From positions 248,001 to 312,000 of the forward strand of contig JALBYF010000003.1 in assembly GCA_023212725.1 (NCBI GenBank): a DNA stretch of 64,000 nt, read 5' to 3'. The translations under genes were made by a program, and so were the position numbers. This stretch comes from Tranzscheliella williamsii (taxonomy: Eukaryota > Basidiomycota > Ustilaginomycetes > Ustilaginales > Ustilaginaceae). The notes beneath the pieces are model-generated. The model did not search any database, was not told the DNA's origin, and saw only the letters and a list, made by a program, of their open reading frames with translations. Below, in pieces: positions 1 through 8,718 of this stretch. How positions within the stretch are numbered: the stretch's first letter is position 1; the number at the start of each line of letters is the position of its first letter.

Positions 1-1
1 C

Positions 2-781
2 GAACATGGAAGGCTACCTCCAAGCTTGGCAAGCTTGGGGGCAATCGCCAGCACGTACTGTCGAGGATTGACGGGCGAAGCACTAATTGTGATACCGACC
101 CAATTTCTTGAAAGAGGGTTGGTCAACAATTATGGTTACGTCCTTCAGCAGGTACTATATTGTTTCGAGCAGCCTGGCTTTCTGCGGGAAAGTACAGGCG
201 ATGCGGCCGATAAGATAGGTGGCGAAATCAACCTAAAGGGCCCGGTAGTCCAAGGTACAATTGTCTTCGTTCGAGAAGATGGGCTTCTTGAGCCATGTAC
301 CCCACGGCGAGGGCCGCGATTCAAGTACGCTCGCCGTGCCCCTAACGACGCCTCGGAAGGCGGCACGATGAGCGATTCATCTCGTTCGACATGGAATCAA
401 AGGGCATTTACACGCTCAGTTGCTGCTCGAGACAGTGTTTGTCTGGTGACGAATGCGGACGAAGGTTTGTGTGTAGGGTCCCATATCCTGCCTCAAAGTC
501 GTCCCGAATACTATGACGAAGTTTTTGGCCATCGCGTGAAAAGCCTCTTCGCTCCCGAATATGGCCTCTTTCTTAGTAGCCAAGTACACAAAGCTTTCGA
601 CGATGGCAAGAGGGCACTGTGTGTAGACGGAGATGAGTTTGTCATACACTCGTTCACGGATGCTGGCCCAGCCTTGAAAGCTCATGGCACCGTGTTGGGT
701 AGGGACCGTTTTAGATGTGCGCGTGAGTCTGCACGCCCGCACCGAGCTCTACTTGATTTCACTACCAGCAATGCGCGATAA
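2..781 (+). CDS. HNH endonuclease-domain protein, 5' open, apparent frameshift near the C-terminus
   Basis: The reading frame is open from the window edge and has no in-frame ATG before 368, so the true start lies outside the window, behind an intron, or at 368 (137 residues). The second half resembles the fungal HNH_2 family: a Cys-containing start (SVCLVTN), then SHILPQSRPEYY with the first conserved His, then a leucine-rich stretch and SSQVHKAFDDG with the second His and Asp, ending in DGDEFVIHSF. Family members usually finish with a Leu-Leu-x-W/F-His-Tyr/Phe-x-Gln segment. Here that segment (HYQQC..RRFRGY) lies in another frame from 760 to a stop at 811-813, one base out of step with the main frame, which itself stops at 779-781. 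The gene is therefore decayed, carries a sequencing error, or has lost its tail. Such HNH proteins occur in variable copy number in fungal genomes; substrate and role are unknown. Confidence 0.6.
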   Translation, partial: EHGRLPPSLASLGAIASTYCRGLTGEALIVIPTQFLERGLVNNYGYVLQQVLYCFEQPGFLRESTGDAADKIGGEINLKGPVVQGTIVFVREDGLLEPCTPRRGPRFKYARRAPNDASEGGTMSDSSRSTWNQRAFTRSVAARDSVCLVTNADEGLCVGSHILPQSRPEYYDEVFGHRVKSLFAPEYGLFLSSQVHKAFDDGKRALCVDGDEFVIHSFTDAGPALKAHGTVLGRDRFRCARESARPHRALLDFTTSNAR

Positions 782-813
782 GGCGGTTTCGAGGATACGC
801 TGCTGGCTTTTGA

Positions 814-1578
814 CAGTTGCGCTCCTATCCCCATCACGCTACGTCCCATGCCTTACCCGACACGACGCCTTGCTGCAGTGCACGGCAGCAGAAACCCGTA
901 CCGGATGCTATCAGCAATGCAGCGATGAGGATGGCCAGAAACAGCCCAGCAGCACGAAACATGTACGAGGACGGTCTGCCAAGCTGAGCCCTTGAATGCG
1001 TTCGAGCTAGAGCCGGTGCTGGAAGAGCTCGCTTGTCACCGGACCGTCGGTTAGACCTCTGGCCGTGCTTCTTCAACGAAGGCAAGATCTTCTGACGCAC
1101 GACTGCACAACAGGACAGAGCTACAGCGTCAGTACAGTGTCAGCCGCCAACGCAGCCCTCTGTTTGCTTGCCTACCCTTGGTGGTCTCATCCCTGGCCAC
1201 CTCGCCATAACGCTGCAGAGCCTGCCGAAAGCCTCAGCCTTGAATTACGGCATGTCTGCGTGTTTAGCGCCTGTGGGGACGATGTTGATGGATACCCACG
1301 AAGCCGTGTGAATCTCCATACGGCAAAAAGCCGTGAGTGGGTGATATGTGGAGGGAGGCTCGTACTAACGCTCACACCCACACTCATGTTCGACTCCTAG
1401 GACAGCTCTTGCTTCTTGAACTCGGTCGACAGTAATGCACTTCCATCTTCTTGTTTCTGTGCGTCACGTTGTGTTGATCGTTCAGCCTATCAGCCGTGAT
1501 CAGTCCGAGCACCCAAGCTTCATCAGTGCAAGGTCTGCTCTTCCCAGCATCCTTCCCGGGCGCTAGGTCTTGGAGAGA
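814..1578. other. Intergenic, no gene recognised
   Basis: This lies between the end of the HNH-like gene and the start of the alkyltransferase-like gene. The only hint is a short minus-strand frame (834-1100) with one hydrophobic segment. Its first codon is GTG and it matches nothing I know, so I do not call it. Confidence 0.5.
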
Positions 1579-2211
1579 ATGCCAGCGCAAGTAAATCCGG
1601 AGGAGTTCCATGGTATGTGTGGTCTAGGTGTGGCTGCGCGATCGTGTGTACACGATGGCTGATGCGGTTTGTGCTCGGATGTAGCCAAGGTATACGACAT
1701 CACGCGGCTGATACCGTACGGGCGCGTGACGTCGTACGGGCACATTGCACGGCTCGCGGGGCACCCGGCGCACTCGCGTCTGGTCGGGGCGGCGCTCAAG
1801 TTCCTCCAGGATCCAAGCGTGCCGTGGCATCGCGTCATCAGCTCCTCCGGCGCCATCTCCGACCGCGGCGATGGCGGCGACGCCGCTGCACGCCAAGCCC
1901 ACCGCCTCCAGGCCGAGGGCGTCACCATCACCCACGGCCGCGCCGAAGGCGTCTCCATCGACTTCGCCCATCCCAACCCCAACGCAAAGTACAGAATCAG
2001 CCTAACCACCTTCGGCTGGTTCCCCGACGAGGTCCATCTCGAAGGCTACGGCCACCGCGATGCACCGCCGCATCAAGACCGTGACCCGCTGGTACACAAC
2101 AACATCCTCAATGACTTCGATTCCGAGGAAGAACCGGATCAACAAGATGCGCAAGGCCGAGGCGAAGAGGAAGAAGAGGAATCTGAACTGAGCGATTTAT
2201 CCGAGGAGTGA
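1579..2211 (+). CDS. ATL1: Alkyltransferase-like (ATL) DNA base-flipping protein, two exons
   Basis: Exons 1579-1612 and 1685-2211; the 72-nt intron has a GTATGT donor and a TAG acceptor. Splicing gives 186 residues in which EEFHAKVYDI joins correctly, matching the start of ATL proteins. The MGMT-type DNA-binding fold is clear: Tyr-29 in TSYGHIA (nucleotide flipping), Arg-43 in SRLVGAAL (arginine finger) and the active-site motif PWHRV at 58-62. Trp-59 replaces the catalytic Cys of O6-alkylguanine methyltransferases (PCHRV), which defines ATLs. Such proteins bind and flip alkylated guanine without repairing it and recruit nucleotide excision repair; fission yeast Atl1 is the model. The protein is longer than the roughly 108-residue yeast form because of a C-terminal tail from about residue 125 that ends in a Glu/Asp/Ser-rich run. 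The start is chosen from the splice and the family N-terminus. Confidence 0.88.
1613..1684 (+). other. Intron of the ATL gene
   Basis: A 72-nt phase-1 intron with GTATGT at 1613 and AG at 1683-1684. Removing it restores the conserved AKVYD segment. Without it the first conserved residues lack a start codon in context. Confidence 0.85.
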
Positions 2212-2441
2212 GACACACCGGCTGGCATTTGCATCCATATAGACACGGGACAGTCACAGCCTCGACAAATAGTCAGCACAGACAGGGCCACACATGTCCT
2301 CGGTCCGGCTCCAACAGCTATTTGCACGGCGAAGGAAGAAAATAGCGATACAGCGCAACAGGCAAAATGACTGGGAAAAAAGTCACGCGAGCAAAAGGGT
2401 AGCAGCAACAGTGGTGCAACCGGGTGTTTGAAGGTGGTTGG

Positions 2442-5400
2442 TCAACGTCGTTTGCTCTTCTTGCCGCTGTCCTCATCATCGGACGCTCCCTGACGACGCT
2501 TCTTTTCGTCTGCGCGCGCGGCCTTGCGCTCCAGCTCGTCCCAATCTTCTCCCTCGTCGCTTTCCTCTTCGAAGCCCTCGGATCCGCTCTCGTCCTCGGC
2601 AGAATCGCCAAAGTCGCTGCCTGATTCGCTTTCGACGTCCGTCTCCTCCTGTCCGTCGTCCATCTCGCTTCCAAACTCGGAGCCCGACTCGCTGCCGTCT
2701 GAGCCTTCGTCGTCCGAGTCGGCCTGCAAGAATCCCCAACCACCTTCCACGAAAAAGTCGTACGGGTCCTCGTTGACTGTCTTCATGATAGCTCCCCAGT
2801 TGAGATTGACCGCGCCTTCCGTGACGCAGATGTCGACCGAGTCGAGCCACTGCTTCACATCGTCCAACGATGTTGTCGGGATGGAGGTGACATGCATTGG
2901 CGCCCTTGAGAAATCGGAGAAGACAAACACCATGTCGAACGACTGCAACCCGAACTGCACACGTTCCAGGTGGACAATTTCGACGTCCGTCAACGTAATC
3001 ACCAGGAATGGTGGGTCAGTGAGATGCACCAAGCAGTCCGTAGTAGGCTGCAACAAAACATTGGTCCTGAACGGTACACCGCTGAAGCCGAGCTCGCGGT
3101 ACGGCACGTCGACCGAAACTCGTCCTTCGGAGGCTTCCGCAATTCGCTCCGCGAAGAGCTTGAACTCCTTGTTCAACTGCGATCGCCGTCTGCGCTCTTC
3201 TTGCTCCAACTCGATTTCGTCCTCGTCTCCCGACCTATACTTGCGCTTTCGGTTTCCAGTCTCGTCGAACTGAACGTCGGAAGCCTCTCGATAGAACTGT
3301 ACGTCCTTCGCCTTTCGCTTGCCGATCATAATGGGCGACTTGAGATGAATGTGTACGATCACAATGAGCTCCTTGTCGCATGGCTGGAAAAAGAGGTGCT
3401 TCATGTTGGAGAACAGGAGATCGATCTTCTGATCAGGCCGAAGCGGCGAGGAGAAGCGAAGACCATTTTGGTGAATGGTCAAATCACCTGGCATCCTCTT
3501 GCCCTCCATCGCAGGTCGAGGGAAGACCTCCGGCAGCGTATAGGTGCGCGACTTGGAGAGCACAAGCTTGTCTTGCTCTACCACGTCCGCCAATTCCTTC
3601 TCTTCTGCGTCCCTCTTAGTGGCGGATTTTCGCAGCTCCGTGATTTCGCGGTACAGCTCGGTAAACCGTTGAGAGTCGGTAGAGCGGTAGCTCATACTTC
3701 TGACAAAAGTGGCATCAGGATCATCAAAAGGGACATCTTCCTTCTTGCCGGCAATCTGCCCAGGTGTGACAAAATTGAGCCGCAAATACGTGAACTCGCC
3801 CTCGTCGCTTTTGCTGATATTCTTTAAGGTATTGATGTGGAAGGGCACCGCATAGCCGTAGATTGGCAAAACGATGGAATGCGCTCGGTGGTCGACCATG
3901 ATCTTGAGGTCAGCTACTTTGGCAGGGAGCATGTTTTCCCTCTTGTAGCTCTCAAACTTCTTGAAAACCTTCTCGTTCGATGCATTCCCCTCGCCATCTT
4001 CTCCTGCAAATCGAGCAAGGCCATCCTCTTGTTTCTGCCTTGCCAGTTCTTTCTGATGAAGCTTCATCTTCTCAGCGGCCGTGTCGTCTTGGGCAGCACC
4101 GCGATTCTTGTTTCGTAGCACCTTGCCGCCGGGTGTAACCTTTCCGTCAGCTTTGGCAGGGCTTCTCCTGTCCTCTTCTTCCTCTCCCTCCTCATCATCT
4201 TTGAAAAAGAAAGCCATGTCGTTGGTACCTCGCACTCGATCGGTGAGAAAGCTGGCAGGGCCATCGTTGACACGTAGGGTATCGATAAGTAGCAGCGAGT
4301 AGACCTGGCCGTCGTGATTGGGATCATCGAGGTCCTGGAATCCTATGGAGACATTGATGACCATGTCCTTTTTGAGAGTACGTGTGTTCTTGCCGGACAG
4401 GACATAGGCACTGTCTCGAAACTCCAGGCCGATGCCAAACCCAAGGTTCTTGACGAAGGATTGCGCGAGCTTTTCGTCCTTTGCACGGACGATATCGACA
4501 GCTCTAGCATATAAATCCTTGCAAGTCACTCCAGCTCGAAGATGCTTGTCTGCAAGCTCGGTCTGAAGCTCGTGAAGGAAAGCGTACGTTTTTTGCTGAC
4601 TCTTGTGAGGGTCAATGAGATAAGTTCTGCCAATGTTGCTACAGTAGTTTCGGTACTTGACCCCCATGCTAGAGATAACGACTCCGCCATTGCCATCTGC
4701 CCCTTGTAGCCGTTTGCTGGTGGAGACGGCCGAGGTTTTGAGGTCATACTCACCTCCCGATTGAACGATGGGAGTATAGCACCAGTCCGCCAAAGAGAGG
4801 TCGGCATTTTCCAGGCCCTTTACCTTTTTCCACATTTTGGTGTCATCCAGCCTAGCCTCGACTCGTTCTGACAGCTGCTCGTGAGTCACCTTCTTCCCTT
4901 CGTCTAGTATGGTGGACATCTCGTTTTCGAAATAGGTAGACATGACCGTAGAACTCATCTTGGCGGCGTACTTGATTGCCTTGATTTCCTCCTCCTCCTT
5001 AGCAGCCCAGATGGAGCTGAGAGAAGAACCTACGTCCACAAGTTCAAACCGCTTCTTGGCCTTGACCTCTTCAAAGGCACTTTGCCATTCATCTGCAAAC
5101 TTGCCAACCGGCTTGTCTTTTGGGAAGACCCCAATCTTTTTGCCCGCAGCTTCGATACGTGACAAGAGATCGTCCCAGATATCTTTGTTGGCCGCTTCAT
5201 CTTTGGAGCGTTTCAAGATGTCAAGGTTGAATCCTGCCTTGTCCGACTTCAGCTTCTCCAGGTGAACCGCCTTGGATGCACTTGTCACAAAGGTAACGTT
5301 TTCCTTTGTGAAGAGGATAACCGTCGATGGGAACTCATATCCCAAAAGCCAGGAATGGACGGCTGTCGTCTTTGAGTAGATGAGGTCGTCATTCTGACCC

Positions 5401-5537
5401 CCCATGACAACAAGCAGTGAGTCGGCTTGTCGAAGCTGCTCCAAGTCCTCATCAGCATTGCTGGCCTTCCAAGCGTCCAGGAGCCGGCCGACTCTACGTT
5501 GGAAGGAGCTTGCATCAATTTTGATCTGCTCGGACAT
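2442..5537 (-). CDS. SPT16: FACT histone chaperone subunit Spt16
   Basis: 1031 residues, close to the yeast protein (1035). With Pob3 and an HMG protein, Spt16 forms FACT, which reorganises nucleosomes during transcription and replication. The N-terminal aminopeptidase-like domain (about 1-450) starts with FQRRVGRLL and contains YSKTTAVHSWLLGYEFPST. The dimerisation and middle domains (about 530-930) contain the double PH-like histone-binding module, with FRTNVLLQPTTDCLVHLTDPP and the following HLERVQFGLQSFDMVFVF. The C-terminus (about 950-1031) is a Ser/Asp/Glu tail ending in a basic KKSKRR, the usual H2A-H2B-binding acidic tail with a nuclear signal. The start is the ATG at 5537. It converges on the ATL gene with 230 bp between stops and diverges from ATG8. 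Uninterrupted by introns. Confidence 0.97.
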   Translation of the reverse strand: MSEQIKIDASSFQRRVGRLLDAWKASNADEDLEQLRQADSLLVVMGGQNDDLIYSKTTAVHSWLLGYEFPSTVILFTKENVTFVTSASKAVHLEKLKSDKAGFNLDILKRSKDEAANKDIWDDLLSRIEAAGKKIGVFPKDKPVGKFADEWQSAFEEVKAKKRFELVDVGSSLSSIWAAKEEEEIKAIKYAAKMSSTVMSTYFENEMSTILDEGKKVTHEQLSERVEARLDDTKMWKKVKGLENADLSLADWCYTPIVQSGGEYDLKTSAVSTSKRLQGADGNGGVVISSMGVKYRNYCSNIGRTYLIDPHKSQQKTYAFLHELQTELADKHLRAGVTCKDLYARAVDIVRAKDEKLAQSFVKNLGFGIGLEFRDSAYVLSGKNTRTLKKDMVINVSIGFQDLDDPNHDGQVYSLLLIDTLRVNDGPASFLTDRVRGTNDMAFFFKDDEEGEEEEDRRSPAKADGKVTPGGKVLRNKNRGAAQDDTAAEKMKLHQKELARQKQEDGLARFAGEDGEGNASNEKVFKKFESYKRENMLPAKVADLKIMVDHRAHSIVLPIYGYAVPFHINTLKNISKSDEGEFTYLRLNFVTPGQIAGKKEDVPFDDPDATFVRSMSYRSTDSQRFTELYREITELRKSATKRDAEEKELADVVEQDKLVLSKSRTYTLPEVFPRPAMEGKRMPGDLTIHQNGLRFSSPLRPDQKIDLLFSNMKHLFFQPCDKELIVIVHIHLKSPIMIGKRKAKDVQFYREASDVQFDETGNRKRKYRSGDEDEIELEQEERRRRSQLNKEFKLFAERIAEASEGRVSVDVPYRELGFSGVPFRTNVLLQPTTDCLVHLTDPPFLVITLTDVEIVHLERVQFGLQSFDMVFVFSDFSRAPMHVTSIPTTSLDDVKQWLDSVDICVTEGAVNLNWGAIMKTVNEDPYDFFVEGGWGFLQADSDDEGSDGSESGSEFGSEMDDGQEETDVESESGSDFGDSAEDESGSEGFEEESDEGEDWDELERKAARADEKKRRQGASDDEDSGKKSKRR

Positions 5538-6937
5538 GGTGAAAATGGTTTGACGAATTTTTTCGGAAATGGGAATCAGTAGCGTCTGAAGAATGCGTAT
5601 GGTGGTGAAGGATACAGTTTAGAATCCCCGCAGCTCAGGGACAGAAAGCAGACGCCTGTCTGAAACCACGAGACGTCGCAGTGAATGTCGGGCAGTGGAA
5701 GCGTAAAACACTCCACTCTTCTTGAGCACCGACTCGACCTAAGCGCCAAACACGAGGGAACGACGACAGCGGGAGCCAGGAAAAGTGATGGCGGCTGATC
5801 GTGTGTCCTCCAAGAAGGGGTTGATGATGGAAGTAGAAAAGCAAGAACGGCAAAGCGGCTCAGCATCTTCCAAGGCACCACTGACCGTTAAAGTAGCGTG
5901 TCGCATTTCTTCCAGGTAGCGCGTCTGTCAATGATCACTGTGACTGCAGCGGAGCCGAAGGCTTCGAAATCTAACAGCCGAGCCTTCTCGTGCCCGTCGC
6001 GTAGCCGTCTTTGTGCATAATTGAAGTGGAGGTGCAGAGAAGAGCGCCTTGTAGCCTCCATCTGTCTATAAGAACCTCAGGAGGGAATCGAGCTTATTTC
6101 GCCAGGTCCATATGATCGTAGACAACGTTCGCTGCCAATCGACGTCTCTCATGGGGAACAACGGGTGTTGATGAGCTATACACAGAACAGTCGTGTGCAG
6201 GCGTTGTACCGTCCAAGTGGAATGTGAATATGAATGCATGTAAAAGTCAAATTAACGTATCGATCTCAGGCAGGAGCGCGCCTACTCGTGACTTGTGCAA
6301 GGTGCGGTGGCGCGGCTACAGTGGCGCAGCAGGCTCTGTGCCAACACACTTTCAAAAAAGTTCAAAAAAGGGTTCAATCTCACGGAACAGCTAATTGCCC
6401 AGAGCTCAAAGCCTAGCTGCACGCACGCACACGCCTTGAACAAGGCGCAGCAACCGCACTTTCAGAGCGGATGGGCCATCCCCTTTCGACACCATTACAT
6501 CCGTTATCACCCTCAACATCACCATCACCACCACCACCATCATTACGACACCGTCATCAATAATTGCAAACTCTCAGCTCATCTCGTATCTATCCATCTT
6601 CGCTCGCAAACTTGCTCTACATCCTTGTGTTCATCTCGCTCTTTCGAGGAACAGCAATATAGGGGCTTCTTTTCATCTTGCGCGCTGAAAAGCATACAGT
6701 GGTAGCAAGAAACACCATTTGCTGGGACATCGTTTCCGACTCAAACTTCTCGAAGCCAAGGCTTTATCCGCCTGTTTTGCATCGCAAAGCCGAGGGAAAA
6801 TCAGACAAGTTCTCTTCGTCGGCGACCCAGCGATTACCTATCTCCCGAGACGCTTAACCTGCTCCTCGGGGTTGCATTGACGCTCACAACTTCACCGCAA
6901 ATCTTGCTTCCGACCCGTCCTCCCACAAGTAACGGAT
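5538..6937. promoter_or_regulatory. Shared divergent region between SPT16 and ATG8
   Basis: This 1.4-kb space holds both promoters. It contains a CAC/CAT microsatellite (6517-6543) and CT-rich stretches toward ATG8. No ATG lies in the last 200 nt before ATG8. No gene is recognised. Confidence 0.5.
6517..6543 (+). repeat. CAC/CAT trinucleotide microsatellite
   Basis: Nine consecutive CAT or CAC units in the leader or promoter of ATG8. They would encode histidine, but no supported gene covers them. Confidence 0.9.
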
Positions 6938-7324
6938 ATGCGCTCGGCCTTTAAGAACGAGCACTCGTTCGAGAAGCGAAAGGCAGAGGCGGAGCGAATT
7001 CGACAAAAATACCCAGATCGTATTCCAGTCATCTGTGAAAAGGCGGACCGAACCGACATCCCGACCATTGACAAGAAGAAGTATCTTGTTCCCTCCGACC
7101 TAACTGTAGGGCAGTTTGTTTACGTCATCCGAAAGCGGATCAAGTTGGCGCCCGAGAAGGCGATTTTTATCTTCGTTGACGAGGTCCTTCCGGCAACGGC
7201 AGCACTAATGAGCGCCATCTACGAAGAACACAAGGACGAAGATGGATTCCTATATGTCTCCTATTCCGGCGAAAACACATTCGGCAGCGGGGATACACTT
7301 GGTAGCGAGCCAGAGCGATACTGA
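6938..7324 (+). CDS. ATG8: Autophagy ubiquitin-like protein Atg8
   Basis: 128 residues, intronless, start ATG at 6938. The protein covers the whole Atg8/GABARAP fold: N-terminal helices ([20 protein letters not shown]), [16 protein letters not shown] and [23 protein letters not shown] of the hydrophobic pockets, and the end SYSGENTFG with the scissile Gly at 116. Atg4 cuts after this Gly and the Atg7/Atg3/Atg5-12 machinery then joins it to phosphatidylethanolamine on the phagophore. Twelve residues ([12 protein letters not shown]) follow Gly-116, longer than the one to few residues typical of yeast and many fungal Atg8 proteins, so processing by Atg4 should be obligatory. Divergent from SPT16. 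Confidence 0.98.
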   Translation: MRSAFKNEHSFEKRKAEAERIRQKYPDRIPVICEKADRTDIPTIDKKKYLVPSDLTVGQFVYVIRKRIKLAPEKAIFIFVDEVLPATAALMSAIYEEHKDEDGFLYVSYSGENTFGSGDTLGSEPERY

Positions 7325-8718
7325 GCCTCAGGGTTCAACCTCGCTGGCCAAGTGCGCTAGCTTCGCTCGTCGCTAGTAAGCCGCATCTCAACCCGCTTCG
7401 TCGTGGTCCCATCAACGTCTTCCCCCGCTGCAGTCTTGCACAGTGTCGGCGCTGTAGCCTTGGTTGCGACATTCGGATCCCGCGTTTGAGCGCAGTGATT
7501 TTCTTGCCAGGCCATCGTTTACCTGCCCATCTTCGGATCATCACGTCGCCAGCACTCGTACATACCGCAATCGTCCGCGTAGCCTGCCATTAGCGATAAC
7601 CCAGATTCGTACGCCTCGCTTCCTCGCTTCTTGCCCTTGCCCGTGATCAGTGTTGCCTCTTCCTTTCAGTCTCGCAGATTCTAGCCACACCAGCAGACAT
7701 TCTACCGCGTTGCCTATGTAACTTTACTCTCTTCATGCGTCGTGATCTAGTGCCTACACCCCGAGCGACCGGATCGTGTTTCCGCCAGCGAAGAAAGTCA
7801 TTCGCTAGAGTTGCGAAAGACTATCCCCTCCTCGCAGAGTCTTGCATTACGTGATCGTTGCTAGGGACAGTGCGGCATTCAGACGAGCTGCTTGGTGGGG
7901 CGTAGAAGCAGGTGAGGCAGGCCTCGACTTAACAGGTGGAAACTGCAAGCTGCCGTGCCCGTAAACAACACGTACAGCTTTGTGGATCACAACCATACCA
8001 AAGTTGAAATCCAGTGCTGAAACTTTTATCAATATAGTAACAGATCGAGCTTGTTGCCTTGCTCTGGTGAAATCGTATCCACATACCGCGACGGAGCGTA
8101 TTCGTGACTTTGATTTTTCGGTCGAGTCGACTCGTCGACGATAAATCAGTGCAGATCGACATCTGGCACCAAGCGCGAACATCAGTACTCGAGCAGCGGC
8201 GGCTCACAGATCGACTCTGCAATTTTTTCAATCGTGAAGCCTCCCAGCGTTCAAGCACTAACCTACGACACCCCGTCCAACACCATCACCAGCCACCACT
8301 TGTGCCGGTGCCTACGTACGCCGTCCGCGCGGGCACACTGTCAATCGACGTCTCCTGCCGGGCTGCTCTCCGTTTTGTTTCGGCTTTGCGCTTTCCGGCC
8401 GCGCTAAACACGTCGGACCTCGTCATCCGGCCTCACTTGCAACCGCAGCTGCTTGCAAATACCTCGACTCTTACCCATATATTCAGGACATCAACCATCA
8501 TGTCTTTCCCTCTATAATAGAACGGAAAGCAAGCGGCTCCGAAGACTTACGGCCATAGCATTACCAAACAAAATCATCAATATCGTACAGAGCACTGCGC
8601 CTTTCCGTTAAGGTCTGTTTTTACCTAGAGGGGTGCAAGAGCTCTGGGGGCTGCCACGAAAGGTCTTGCTGCGGACAGATAGCAGGTCAGCAACTCAGTC
8701 GCGCTGCCTCGATACACC
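7325..8718. promoter_or_regulatory. ATG8 3' region and long leader of the PP4 subunit gene
   Basis: No gene is recognised. CT-rich tracts are frequent. A 5-codon upstream ORF (ATG at 8500, stop 8515-8517) is the last ATG before the next gene's start at 8719. Confidence 0.45.
8500..8517 (+). promoter_or_regulatory. Candidate 5-codon upstream ORF before the PP4 subunit gene
   Basis: ATG at 8500 in context AACCATCATG, stop TAA at 8515-8517, 201 nt before the main start with no further ATG between them. It matters only if transcription begins upstream of it. Confidence 0.3.

Noticed and set aside
834..1100. Small minus-strand frame with a hydrophobic segment
   Set aside because: GTG start, short, no similarity recognised.
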